48,088 nucleotides of DNA from Bacillota bacterium (GTDB taxonomy: Bacteria > Bacillota > Clostridia > Acetivibrionales > DTU013). The position numbers and the translations under genes were made by a program. The stretch is taken from contig JAEZYU010000058.1 of assembly GCA_023418915.1 (NCBI GenBank), positions 1-48,088 of the forward strand, in the 5' to 3' direction. The notes under the pieces are model-generated. The model ran no database searches. It saw nothing but the letters and a program-made list of their open reading frames with translations, and was not told where the DNA came from. Below, one piece after another: positions 18,043-26,635 of this stretch. Numbering within the stretch: the first letter of the stretch is position 1; each line of letters starts with the position of its first letter.

Positions 18043-18076
18043 AAGGCGGGTGACCGAAACAGGCCATCCGCTTTTT
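18043..18076 (+). terminator. intrinsic terminator of the permease gene
   Basis: GCGGGTG (18046-18052) pairs with CATCCGC (18065-18071), with two further C-G pairs inside, and five T residues follow. The preceding 100 bases contain loosely repeated AAATGCTCCG motifs of no evident function. Confidence 0.7.
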
Positions 18077-18148
18077 CATACATAACCGGCATTTGGGACA
18101 TCAATCGACTCAATCGTCCACAAAAAAATCAGATAGAACTAGATATGA

Positions 18149-19969
18149 CTATATGTATATATCAGAAAACTCGACATTAATTCTTTCCACACGACTGTGC
18201 TTGTTGGTGTAGAATCTTTGATTTGTTACGCCTTCCTCTTTGGTCAGGATCCTGTACGGAAGATCTATTATGAATTCACTTCCCCTGCCCGACTCGCTCA
18301 CGACAGATATCACTCCATCATGTTTATGCACAAGCGCTTCTACAAGGGATAAACCGATCCCGCTTCCTTCATATTGCTTTCTCAGTGATTTATCCACCTG
18401 ACTGAATCTCTCAAATATCTTTTTCAGCTTATCGTCAGGAATACCGAGTCCTGTGTCCTTTACTGAGATCCTTACCATATCTCCTTGATCTGTAAGCTCA
18501 ACACTTATCCTGCCGCCGATCGGGGTGAATTTGATAGCATTGGAAAGCAGATTGAGAATGATCCTCTCTATCTGGTCGGGGTCACACGCCATCACCTTCC
18601 TGCTTGTGTTGGAAACGAAATCGACCGACAGCTTTTTGTTCTCCGCATAAGCTTTAACTGATATGACGATTCCCTCTATAAGCTCTACAATATTAAAATT
18701 CTGGAGCTTTATTTCATAGAAGTTCGAATCGATCTTGGTGATATCGATCAGATTGTTAATCAATCTAAGCAAACGATAACAATTTTGCTTTATGGATTTA
18801 AAGTATTTGCTGTATTTTATGCTCTCACTGGTGCGGTCCTTTTGACTCTTGATAAGCTGTATGGCAGAAAGTATTACATTTAGCGGAGTCCTGAACTCAT
18901 GTGAGATATTCGACAAAAACTCAGTTTTGATCCTGTCATATTCCATTGCCTCGTCCAGCAGTTTCTTGTTATGCTGCACTTCTCTCTCCAATTCATATAT
19001 CCTTATAAATGGCGTTTCGTCCCTTATGACTGAAAGCAGTGAGCTATGCCCAAAATAGTCATATCTTGTTGTTGTGATCCCAACCTCTCTAACTTCGCCA
19101 TCTCCGTATCTCAGCCTGCACCTGTAATAATGCTCCTGTTGGTCCATAAATGCCTTTTGGATAAAGATGCTAAAGCCATCTCTGTCCTCATTCGTAACAA
19201 AATCAAGAAGCGACATCGCATTTAGCTTCCGGCGGTTATTGGTCCCTGTTATATAAGCTGCTGCCTCATTGCTGAAATATATCGATTTAACATCATGAAT
19301 CACTAGCGCATCCGGCAACAGTTCAACAAGCTTTCTATATTTGAACCTGTATTCATTATCCTGCCTGTCCTTTTCCAACCGCTCTTCATTTTTTATCAGT
19401 CTGAGTTCATCATCATGCCTGGTAATAATATAGCTATGGCTTCTCATTATTTCAAAGATCTCATATGCATCCACACTGCCTGAGCTATAGATGCATATTA
19501 CGATGCAGGGCATAGCAGATAGTATTTTATCGATACTGGCTTCATATCTGTAAAATGCATTGAATCGTTCCCCGTGGATCCAGGTAACGTCAGCTGCCGC
19601 TCTGAGACCGTCATAACCACTGCTCAGAGCATCTCTCAATGCTTTTTTCCATTTGTCTATAGTTTGTTGTTCACTAAAAACATTATCCTCAAGATACCAT
19701 TCCCTGCTAGATAAAAGCAGCAGCTGGCCGCATGCTAAGTAATCGTCTATTCCATCAACAAAGGCTCCCAGTCTTGATTTTGCATCTTCGCAGCTGATAT
19801 TGCCGCCATAAATCCAAATACATCTTTCATTGTTGAGCAAACCAGCCTTCAGATAAGGTATGACAGTATCATAATATTCTTCATTTATTGACAATAATTG
19901 GGATATGTGTGTCCCCCAAGGTATACTGCCAACGATGTCGATTCCTGAATCCCTGAGACAGCTGCTCAT
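18149..19969 (-). CDS. MEDS-PAS hybrid sensor histidine kinase
   Basis: The 606-residue protein has no membrane segment. Order: a MEDS (DcmR-type sensory) domain about 10-190, with THISQLL, CIWIYGG and the ADVTWIHGERFN segment; a PAS domain about 210-325; HisKA with the phosphorylated His357 in SHEFRTPLN; and HATPase_c with NLLSNAIKFTP, DTGLGIPDDK and GSGIGLSLV. It should autophosphorylate in response to a cytoplasmic signal sensed by the MEDS/PAS part. No response regulator gene lies in the window, so it is an orphan. A GGAG eight bases upstream supports the ATG at 19969. In other organisms MEDS domains are linked to one-carbon or hydrocarbon sensing; the signal here is unknown. Confidence 0.88.
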   Translation of the reverse strand: MSSCLRDSGIDIVGSIPWGTHISQLLSINEEYYDTVIPYLKAGLLNNERCIWIYGGNISCEDAKSRLGAFVDGIDDYLACGQLLLLSSREWYLEDNVFSEQQTIDKWKKALRDALSSGYDGLRAAADVTWIHGERFNAFYRYEASIDKILSAMPCIVICIYSSGSVDAYEIFEIMRSHSYIITRHDDELRLIKNEERLEKDRQDNEYRFKYRKLVELLPDALVIHDVKSIYFSNEAAAYITGTNNRRKLNAMSLLDFVTNEDRDGFSIFIQKAFMDQQEHYYRCRLRYGDGEVREVGITTTRYDYFGHSSLLSVIRDETPFIRIYELEREVQHNKKLLDEAMEYDRIKTEFLSNISHEFRTPLNVILSAIQLIKSQKDRTSESIKYSKYFKSIKQNCYRLLRLINNLIDITKIDSNFYEIKLQNFNIVELIEGIVISVKAYAENKKLSVDFVSNTSRKVMACDPDQIERIILNLLSNAIKFTPIGGRISVELTDQGDMVRISVKDTGLGIPDDKLKKIFERFSQVDKSLRKQYEGSGIGLSLVEALVHKHDGVISVVSESGRGSEFIIDLPYRILTKEEGVTNQRFYTNKHSRVERINVEFSDIYI

Positions 19970-20245
19970 TTGTCAAATCACTCCAGTGTATGTACAATAT
20001 TTTTATGGTTGTTTTTCCCTAAAATAGAAATTTGCCGATTTATATTATAATAGCTGGAGCTTCATTTATCAACAGTTAATATGAGTTAGCTATAGTACTT
20101 ATCAATATTTAGAATTGTCTATACTTCAATACGGGCCAGACAATAATATTTAAACATAAACATACGTATTCGTTTTATTATCCTCAGCCTCATAATTAAT
20201 CCGAACTATAATCATAATAATTGTATCAAACGGTAGGAGAAGATA

Positions 20246-21274
20246 ATGAAGCAATATATGCCTGAAAGAGTTTTTTTCATTGACAACGCTCTTGATTATC
20301 CCTTAGGAAAAAAGCTTTATGCATACTTTACAGAGCTTGGAATTAGCGTGCAAAAAACAACAATACAAAAGGTATCCCGCAGCATCCCAGGTTCAAACGA
20401 AAAGGAAAAATATGCGGCCTCGAAGAAATCACTTGTGGTGCGTCCAAAGAAAAGTCTTTCCTTTGATGTGTGCAAGCCCTCGTCCGATTACGAATTCCCA
20501 CTGATGACGAACTGTCCGGGAAGCTGTGAATACTGTTACCTCCAGACTACTCAGGGCAGCAAGCCATACCTTACGGTTTATGTGAATATTGACGAAATAT
20601 TTGATTCAATAAAAAAGCATATCGAAAAGAACAATAACGAGCTGACGACCTTTGAAGTGGCCAGTACAGGTGATCCCCTTTCACTTGAGCACATAACCGG
20701 AAGTCTGGCAAGGACGATAGAGTTTTTTGGTACGCTGGAAAAAGGAAGACTCAGGCTTGTAACAAAATTTGATATGGTCGATACACTGCTCTGCCTGAAG
20801 CACAACGGTCATACCAGATTCAGAGTCAGCGTCAATTCCAGATATGTGATCAAAAACTTCGAGCATAATACGGGTTCATTTGATGAACGCATCACAGCGG
20901 CATCAAAAATATCCCAAGCCGGGTATCCGACTGGCTTCATAGTTGCTCCGATAATGATTTATGAAAACTGGCGAAATGAATATCTTGAGCTTTTTGACAA
21001 TCTGAAGCAAAATGTGGATATTACAAGGTCGGGACAGCCTGTGACCTTCGAGCTGATACAGCATAGATTCACTCCTGTTGCAAAAAAATATATTTTGCAG
21101 CGTTATCCCAATACCAAGCTTGATATGGATGAAGCCGGCAGGTCTGTAAAGTGGGGAAAATATGGCCGGTTCAAGTACGTCTACCCAAAGGATACAGCCC
21201 AGGATATGAAAGGATATATCTCAGAATTGATCAGCAAAAGGTTTCCTGATGCTGTGATCGAGTATTTTACTTGA
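20246..21274 (+). CDS. splB: spore photoproduct lyase
   Basis: The 342-residue radical SAM enzyme reverses the thymine dimer (spore photoproduct) during germination. The cluster motif CPGSCEYC gives Cys90, Cys94 and Cys97. The C-terminal half matches the family throughout (VTKFDMVD, FRVSVNSRYVIKNFEHNT, FELIQHRFT, final EYFT). The Bacillus enzyme has an H-atom-donating Cys141, 50 residues after the first cluster Cys. Here that position is Ser140 within FEVASTGD. A Cys76 is present nearby. GGAGA precedes the ATG by about six bases. A DUF1657 gene follows by 66 bases, probably also sporulation-linked. Confidence 0.95.
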   Translation: MKQYMPERVFFIDNALDYPLGKKLYAYFTELGISVQKTTIQKVSRSIPGSNEKEKYAASKKSLVVRPKKSLSFDVCKPSSDYEFPLMTNCPGSCEYCYLQTTQGSKPYLTVYVNIDEIFDSIKKHIEKNNNELTTFEVASTGDPLSLEHITGSLARTIEFFGTLEKGRLRLVTKFDMVDTLLCLKHNGHTRFRVSVNSRYVIKNFEHNTGSFDERITAASKISQAGYPTGFIVAPIMIYENWRNEYLELFDNLKQNVDITRSGQPVTFELIQHRFTPVAKKYILQRYPNTKLDMDEAGRSVKWGKYGRFKYVYPKDTAQDMKGYISELISKRFPDAVIEYFT

Positions 21275-21340
21275 ATATCAGTATGTATTTTAAATATTAT
21301 CAGGGACAAACTATTTTGAGGCAGAAAAGAGGTGATTATT

Positions 21341-21556
21341 TTGACTGTACAAAGTGACCTTCAGAAAGCGATCGCATCATGTGAAGCTGCAAAAGGCAGC
21401 TATGCAATGATGGCACAGGCTACTGAAGACCAGCAGACCAAGCAGACATACAATGTGATGAAGACAGACATCGAAAGGCATATACAGTTTTTAAACAGCA
21501 GGCTTGGTTTTTTAAATTCAAACAACATAATAAACCAAAAGCAGCAAAAGCAGTGA
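21341..21556 (+). CDS. DUF1657 family protein
   Basis: The 71-residue helical protein (MTVQSDLQKAIASCEAAKG at the start, HIQFLNSRLGFLN near the end) matches the small DUF1657 family, common in spore formers and often beside spoVA or YetF-type genes. Its function is unknown. The start is taken as TTG 21341 because AGAGGTG lies seven bases upstream; the in-frame GTG at 21332 would overlap that ribosome binding site. It lies just downstream of splB on the same strand. Confidence 0.8.
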   Translation: MTVQSDLQKAIASCEAAKGSYAMMAQATEDQQTKQTYNVMKTDIERHIQFLNSRLGFLNSNNIINQKQQKQ

Positions 21557-21562
21557 ACAGAC

Positions 21563-21603
21563 GGGCCGGGACGGTTTACCACGAACTTACCGGCCTCGTT
21601 TTA
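21563..21603 (+). terminator. probable terminator after splB-DUF1657
   Basis: GGGCCGG (21563-21569) pairs with CCGGCCT (21590-21596) across a 20-base loop, followed by CGTTTTATAT. The loop is large and the T-run short. Confidence 0.5.
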
Positions 21604-21690
21604 TATCGCAGCTTTATATAATTGTTTTATTGACTTTTAATACATCCATATGTTATTTTATTCATATCAAATAATGAAAGAAGGGTATTG

Positions 21691-21726
21691 ATGTCTGTAA
21701 GTTCTGTTAAGGTGATTTTCAACTGA
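21691..21726 (+). CDS. putative 11-residue leader peptide (MSVSSVKVIFN)
   Basis: An ATG preceded at five bases by AAAGAAGGG opens an 11-codon frame whose TGA stop lies inside the first hairpin of the leader. Position, size and following stacked hairpins resemble leader peptides of ribosome-stalling attenuators. There is no amino-acid run that would suggest classical biosynthetic attenuation. It could be a chance ORF. Confidence 0.4.
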   Translation: MSVSSVKVIFN

Positions 21727-21899
21727 ATACAGTTGAACGGACACACGAAACGGAAAGCAGTTAAGTAAATAAGACTGTTTTTATCTGCAAGTGGTGATTA
21801 CTTTATTTTTTGTGTGTCTATAATGGCTTACCTTATAGACTGCTTCAATAACCCATTCTGGAATCAAACGGTTAAAGATGGAATTATGGCTGTATAAGT

Positions 21900-21929
21900 C
21901 CGACAGGGTATGCCCTGCCGGGCTTTTTT
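21900..21929 (+). terminator. intrinsic terminator in the leader
   Basis: CCGACAGGG (21900-21908) pairs with CCCTGCCGG (21913-21921) with one mismatch and a four-base loop; GC and six T residues follow. It lies about 255 bases before the mutS2-like start. Confidence 0.8.
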
Positions 21930-22061
21930 ATCTATTCTCCGCAGGCATGCTCCCGTCCGCTGTCGTACTCCCATCTATATACCTTACATGATAGGTTATC
22001 CAATAGGCAAGGTCTGCATAATTCTGCTAACACCACCATGAAGACCAGCTGAAGCATTCCG

Positions 22062-22103
22062 CCGTATTGGCAAGGTATGCCGCACAACGGGTTTTTAATA
22101 CCT
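22062..22103 (+). promoter_or_regulatory. second terminator-like fold with an alternative pairing
   Basis: GGCA/TGCC (22069-22072 with 22078-22081) inside CCG/CGG (22062-22064 with 22088-22090) is followed by GTTTTT. The segment AGGTAT (22073-22078) can instead pair with ATACCT (22098-22103), which would disrupt it. It is a weak but suggestive second switch just before the mutS2-like gene. Confidence 0.3.
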
Positions 22104-22183
22104 GATTTATTTCGCATGAGTTTTTGCGGACTGCTGCTCCAATCACCCGGAGCACAGGATAACTACAGGAGGTAATAAGTACG

Positions 22184-24256
22184 ATGAACAATAAAATGTA
22201 TATAACACTGGAATTTGACAAAATTCTTGCTTTGCTTGCTGAGCGAGCAGTTTCACAGAAGGTTTCAGAAAGAATCAAAAGCCTTGAGCCGTATATGTCC
22301 GAAGCTGAGGTTTCGATACATCTGAGTGAAACCACAGATGCCAGGAGGATCATGGAACAGCATGGCACTCCTCCACTGTCTCCCATGACCGATTTAGATA
22401 AAATGTTGTCAACTCTCGGGAAGGGAATTATGCTGCTGCCGGAACAGCTTGGCAGCATCGCACAGTATCTCACAGCCTGCAGAAGGCTGAAGGCCTATCT
22501 CAAGAAAGCCGAAGTATCTGCAGCAGTTGTGGCTGTATTCGGTAATTCCATATATGAGCTGACAGAGCTTGAGGATGAGATCAACAGAGCAGTGCGGGGC
22601 AGTCAGATAGATGACAGAGCTTCCGCTAAACTTACGGATATCAGAAGAAAGCTCATTAACGCTGGTGATCAAATACGAGCAAAGCTTGACTCATTGCTCA
22701 GAAACAATAAAGCCTGGTTCTCAGAGAGCTTTGTATCAACCAGAAACGGCCATTATACACTGCCAGTCAAAAAAGAGTACAAGAATCGTATGAGCGGCAC
22801 AGTAATAGACATATCCCAATCGGGGAGCACTTACTTTATGGAACCCTCTGCCGCAAGGAAGCTGCAGGAAGAAATGGGACTTCTGCATATCGAAGAGGAG
22901 AATGAGATCAGGCGCATCCTTTATACTTTGACCGCAAAGGTCGAGGAAAATCTCCCGTTCATCAACGTTAACAGGGAGGCAATGGAGACCCTTGACTTCA
23001 TTTTTTCAAAAGCGAAGCTGAGTATTGCAATGAATGCGAAACCACTGCCTGTACAAGCGGAGAGACGGATATCTGTCACAGGCGGCCGTCATCCGCTGCT
23101 AAACTCAGAAACCATAGTACCATTGGATATTAAGGTCGGCAGTGAAGTGAGAGGAATTGTGATAACAGGTCCTAATACCGGCGGCAAGACCGTAGCACTC
23201 AAGACCATAGGATTATTGTCACTGATGGCGCAAAGCGGCCTGCATGTTCCTGCCGAGGATGGCTTCTTTACCATGAATAATTATATACTGTGCGATATAG
23301 GAGATGGTCAGAGCATCACTGAAAACCTTTCGACCTTCTCCTCTCACATGTCTAATATAATTGAGATACTCAAAACTGCAGATGACCAGTCACTGGTCCT
23401 GCTGGACGAACTGGGGTCCGGAACAGATCCGGCTGAGGGGATGGGCCTTGCAACAGCAATTCTGGAGGAACTGGCAGCAAAAAATTGCTTATTTGTCGCA
23501 ACTACACATTATCCTGAAATAAAGGAATTTGCTGCAAACACTCCCGGACTGACAAATGCGCGCATGGCTTTCGACCGCAGGACGCTGTTGCCACTTTATA
23601 AGCTTGAGATAGGTGAGGCAGGTGAAAGCTGTGCTTTGTATATAGCAAAGCGTCTCGGCTTGCCGCAGCACATGCTGAAGAGGGCGGCGGCAGCATCATA
23701 CGGAGAAATTCATCGCCGTCGATCTAGAAAGATACCGGAACTCACTGGCAGCCTGATCCAAAACAGTACTTTCGAAACTTCAGGAAAATTGGGAACAGAT
23801 AATGACAGATTGATTTCCAGTCAGTTGGCCGAAGAATCAGATGAACCAGACAGCATATCGAAGACATCGGGATTAAACGTCGCCGATTCAGAACCGGCAT
23901 CAACTAACAATCCTGGAGCTAAAAGGATAAAGCCGCAGGATACAAAAAAGGCACCGGATAGCCCTCGCTATATGAGATTTGATATAGGTGACAGCGTAAT
24001 AGTTTACCCGCAGAAGCTGATAGGAATCGTTTACCGTAAGGCTAATGAAAAGGGAGAGATTGGTGTGCAGGTCAAAAATCACAAGCTCCTTGTAAACCAT
24101 AAAAGGATAAAGCTTCATGTCGCTGCAAAAGAGCTGTACCCTGACAACTATGATTTTTCCATTATATTCGATTCAACAGCCACAAGAAAAGCTCGCCACA
24201 AAATGGAGCGGAAGCATGACCCGAACCTGGTGGTAGAGCTGCCTGATGAAGGATAG
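22184..24256 (+). CDS. MutS2-like ATPase lacking the Smr nuclease domain
   Basis: The 690-residue protein follows MutS2 order: helical core and clamp (about 1-290), ATPase with Walker A GPNTGGKT (329-336), the STFSSHM segment, Walker B LVLLDELGSG (about 404-413) and TTHYPEIK. After a short, Ser/Asp-rich linker (about 510-595) comes a KOW-like region (about 598-646, RFDIGDSVIVYP onward). Standard MutS2 is about 780 residues and ends in an Smr domain; here the protein stops after KHDPNLVVELPDEG and no Smr motif exists. MutS2 was first studied in recombination and B. subtilis MutS2 is reported to act on collided ribosomes. GGAGG lies ten bases before the ATG. The long structured leader upstream suggests tight control. 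Confidence 0.85.
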   Translation: MNNKMYITLEFDKILALLAERAVSQKVSERIKSLEPYMSEAEVSIHLSETTDARRIMEQHGTPPLSPMTDLDKMLSTLGKGIMLLPEQLGSIAQYLTACRRLKAYLKKAEVSAAVVAVFGNSIYELTELEDEINRAVRGSQIDDRASAKLTDIRRKLINAGDQIRAKLDSLLRNNKAWFSESFVSTRNGHYTLPVKKEYKNRMSGTVIDISQSGSTYFMEPSAARKLQEEMGLLHIEEENEIRRILYTLTAKVEENLPFINVNREAMETLDFIFSKAKLSIAMNAKPLPVQAERRISVTGGRHPLLNSETIVPLDIKVGSEVRGIVITGPNTGGKTVALKTIGLLSLMAQSGLHVPAEDGFFTMNNYILCDIGDGQSITENLSTFSSHMSNIIEILKTADDQSLVLLDELGSGTDPAEGMGLATAILEELAAKNCLFVATTHYPEIKEFAANTPGLTNARMAFDRRTLLPLYKLEIGEAGESCALYIAKRLGLPQHMLKRAAAASYGEIHRRRSRKIPELTGSLIQNSTFETSGKLGTDNDRLISSQLAEESDEPDSISKTSGLNVADSEPASTNNPGAKRIKPQDTKKAPDSPRYMRFDIGDSVIVYPQKLIGIVYRKANEKGEIGVQVKNHKLLVNHKRIKLHVAAKELYPDNYDFSIIFDSTATRKARHKMERKHDPNLVVELPDEG

Positions 24257-24313
24257 TATAGGGCAGCATATCGCTTTAGCCGCTATTGAGAAAAAAGGGG
24301 GACGAACAGCAGC

Positions 24314-24634
24314 ATGGATAGTGTAATCATCACAACCGGACTTAAAACTTTCCCGTTTTTTGTGATACAGTCGGCTTCCATTGAACGATTCGAGGAAGGA
24401 CTGTTGTCACTGTGCATGAGGATACCGGGCATCCTGTTCAAGGGAGCATTCAAAGTACTGTTTTATCTGGTTCTCCCCTACGGTATCATGGCAACGATCC
24501 CGACTCAATTCTTCTCAGGAGTGCTGTCCCCAACAGGATTCATCTGCTCAATAGTTGTAGTTGGTGTATTTACAGCCTTTACAATGGTATTCTGGAGGTT
24601 CGGGCTGAGAAATTACAAAAGTGCTGGAAGCTGA
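24314..24634 (+). pseudogene. C-terminal fragment of an ABC-2 family permease
   Basis: The 106-residue frame resembles the last third of ABC-2 transporter membrane proteins of the PF06182 type: SLPFF-like start, a KVLFYLVLPYGIMATIPTQFF segment, then a hydrophobic helix and the terminal RNYKSAGS. Family members are about 260 residues, and the preceding 57 bases back to mutS2 cannot hold the rest. No ATPase gene adjoins. It is most likely a remnant, although an ATG with a GGGGGA-like site means it could still be translated. Confidence 0.6.
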
Positions 24635-24654
24635 CTGAGAATAAATCAGCCTCA

Positions 24655-24675
24655 TTATAACGCATCGTTCAAAGA
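24655..24675. repeat. solitary copy of the dispersed repeat core
   Basis: TTATAACGCATCGTTCAAAGA is identical to 8055-8075 and similar to the unit-end sequence of the ~303-bp array. It is followed by CTCGTTATATGAA, recalling the CTCGTTATGTGAC of the array. Confidence 0.6.
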
Positions 24676-24830
24676 CTCGTTATATGAAAATGGGGTCTGG
24701 TGTTCAACATAGTTCCTGGCAAACATGTTATAATGTAAATGTATGCTATCTGGCAGAAATGTCTCTTTACAGCAGTTAGTACGGATAATTTATGGACAGG
24801 TCTGCCGTTAACAGTAAAGGATGGTGCCGC

Positions 24831-26474
24831 ATGGTAAAATGGTGGCAGGAACGTGTAGTATACCAGATTTATCCGCGAAGTTTTCAAGATACGAATGGTG
24901 ACGGCATCGGAGATATACCAGGCATAATTGCTCATCTCGACGAGCTTTTGGAGTTGGGCGTCGGCATATTATGGCTCAGTCCCGTCTATCCCTCCCCCAA
25001 TGCCGATAATGGCTACGATATCAGCGACTATTGCGGTATTCATGCTGAGTATGGCACTATGCAAGACATGGACCGGCTCATAGCTGAGGCCGGCAGACGG
25101 GATATAAAAATCATAATGGATCTTGTCATAAACCATACCTCTGACGAACATCCCTGGTTCGAGCAAAGCCGTGACAGGCAAAGCCCATATCGTGATTACT
25201 ACATCTGGAAGCCCGGTGTGAACGGGAAACCTCCAAACAACTGGACCAGCTTCTTTGGTGAGGATTGCTGGGAATACGATGAAAAAAGCGGAGAGTATTA
25301 TCTGCACCTGTTCGCAAAAAAGCAGCCCGATCTTAACTGGCAAAATCCTAAGGTATTGGAAGAGATAAAAAACATTATGCGCTTTTGGCTCGACAAAGGG
25401 ATCGCAGGCTTTCGATGCGATGTCATAAATATCCTGTTCAAAACCAGTCTGGACAACGGAAGAAAAAAGCTTGTGCTGACCGGCAGCGAACACTACCTTT
25501 CACAGGAGGGCACACATGAGATCTTAAGAACACTCAGACGTGAAGTGCTTGACGACTACGACTGCTTCACAGTAGGCGAAACCGTATTCGTCGCTCCGGC
25601 TGACGCCAGGCAGCTTTGCGGCGAGAACCGGCGGGAGCTTGATATGATCTTCTCCTTCGAGCATATGGAAACTGACCAATACTTTGTTAAGTGGTTCAAG
25701 CGGAGGTTCCATGCAGGCCGCTTCGCACAAGTCATTTCCAAGTGGCAGAATGCACTTGAGTGGAATGCCAACTATCTTGAAAATCACGACCAGCCCCGCA
25801 GCGTTTCACGTTTCGGCAATGACAGCCATTTCCACGTTCAATCTGCAAAGCTGCTCTGCACCTTGCTGCTCACATTGCGCGGAACACCTTTCATATACCA
25901 GGGTCAGGAGATCGGAATGACCAACTTCGATTTCACCGAAATGAACAAGATCCAGGATGTGGAGTCCCACAATATTTACCGCCTTGCCAAGCGCCTTCAC
26001 TTCCCCGCCTCACTGCGCTGGAGGATGATAAAGGCAACGTCAAGGGACAATGCCAGAACACCTGTACAATGGGACACGAGCCCAAACGCAGGCTTTACAG
26101 CAGGAAAGCCCTGGCTTGGTGTTAACGGCAACTACAAGACAATAAACATGGCATCACAAATGAATGATCCCGATTCCATCAGAAGCTTCTATAAGAAAAT
26201 GATTATTTTGCGAAACACCAGCAAAACATTGATATATGGACGGTTCAAACCATTGAAGATCACCAGGCATCTCTTCGTATACAACCGCGAGCTGGAGGGT
26301 CATTCAATCAATGTACTTCTGAATTTCTCAAGCCGTCCGCAAAAAGCGCATTATGAAGGCAGCATGGTCATGTCCAGCTATAACAGATCATCCTTCAGCG
26401 GTATTCTGGAACCCTTTGAGGCAGTGATACTTGAAAATGGCACAAATCCACAAAGAGTCAGAAATAGTACATGA
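24831..26474 (+). CDS. GH13 oligo-1,6-glucosidase / alpha-glucosidase
   Basis: The 547-residue cytoplasmic enzyme has the GH13 barrel with catalytic Asp197 (GFRCDVIN), Glu250 (TVGETVF) and Asp320 (ENHDQPR), and the QIYPRSFQDTNGDGIGD start typical of GH13_31. The Val after the nucleophile Asp is the residue usually seen in alpha-1,6-specific members such as isomaltase, so isomalto-oligosaccharides or similar are likely substrates. The start at 24831 was chosen because AAAGGA lies upstream and the homology begins at once; an in-frame ATG at 24792 adds 13 poorly supported residues. TATAAT at 24729 may be the -10. The alpha-galactosidase follows 161 bases downstream. Confidence 0.9.
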   Translation: MVKWWQERVVYQIYPRSFQDTNGDGIGDIPGIIAHLDELLELGVGILWLSPVYPSPNADNGYDISDYCGIHAEYGTMQDMDRLIAEAGRRDIKIIMDLVINHTSDEHPWFEQSRDRQSPYRDYYIWKPGVNGKPPNNWTSFFGEDCWEYDEKSGEYYLHLFAKKQPDLNWQNPKVLEEIKNIMRFWLDKGIAGFRCDVINILFKTSLDNGRKKLVLTGSEHYLSQEGTHEILRTLRREVLDDYDCFTVGETVFVAPADARQLCGENRRELDMIFSFEHMETDQYFVKWFKRRFHAGRFAQVISKWQNALEWNANYLENHDQPRSVSRFGNDSHFHVQSAKLLCTLLLTLRGTPFIYQGQEIGMTNFDFTEMNKIQDVESHNIYRLAKRLHFPASLRWRMIKATSRDNARTPVQWDTSPNAGFTAGKPWLGVNGNYKTINMASQMNDPDSIRSFYKKMIILRNTSKTLIYGRFKPLKITRHLFVYNRELEGHSINVLLNFSSRPQKAHYEGSMVMSSYNRSSFSGILEPFEAVILENGTNPQRVRNST

Positions 26475-26602
26475 ATGACAGAGTCACACTGTAAGTAAAA
26501 AACGATGAAGAGGCTGATATAACATTCACAAATGATAGAAATTGGAATGTACTGCTTGCATGCTTTGACAAACAATGGCTATATGACATGAATTGAAAAT
26601 GT

Positions 26603-26614
26603 ATCTGTACAGAT
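26603..26614 (+). promoter_or_regulatory. palindrome ahead of the alpha-galactosidase
   Basis: ATCTGTACAGAT is a perfect 12-base palindrome ending just before the AAGGAAGG ribosome binding site. It is a possible operator or translational control site; there is no direct evidence. Confidence 0.35.
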
Positions 26615-26635
26615 TGTTTAAGGAAGGATATAAAT

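Larger units (their letters stand above)
21677..21929 (+). ncRNA. structured leader or small RNA upstream of the mutS2-like gene
   Basis: No sizeable gene occupies 21557-22183. The region holds, in order, a ribosome binding site with a short ORF (21691), a perfect eight-base hairpin TTCAACTG/CAGTTGAA (21718-21737), a stem GACACAC/GTGTGTC (21740-21746 with 21812-21818) enclosing AAGTAA/TTACTT, a perfect hairpin GTCTATAA/TTATAGAC (21816-21840) that overlaps and competes with the previous stem, and a terminator at 21900. ATAACCC (21848-21854) could pair with the GGGTAT of the terminator arm as an antiterminator. TTGACT (21630) is a weak promoter candidate. This could be a cis-acting attenuator or an independent RNA. 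It does not resemble tmRNA, RNase P RNA or SRP RNA. Confidence 0.55.

Noticed and set aside
21677..21929. tmRNA, RNase P RNA, SRP RNA or T-box
   Set aside because: None of their invariant sequences (tRNA-like ends, GAGGAAAGTC, GGAAG tetraloop region, GGTGG T-box) is found.
21932..22117. Minus-strand 60-residue frames between the terminator and mutS2
   Set aside because: No ribosome binding site, no family resemblance; the region is better explained as leader RNA on the plus strand.
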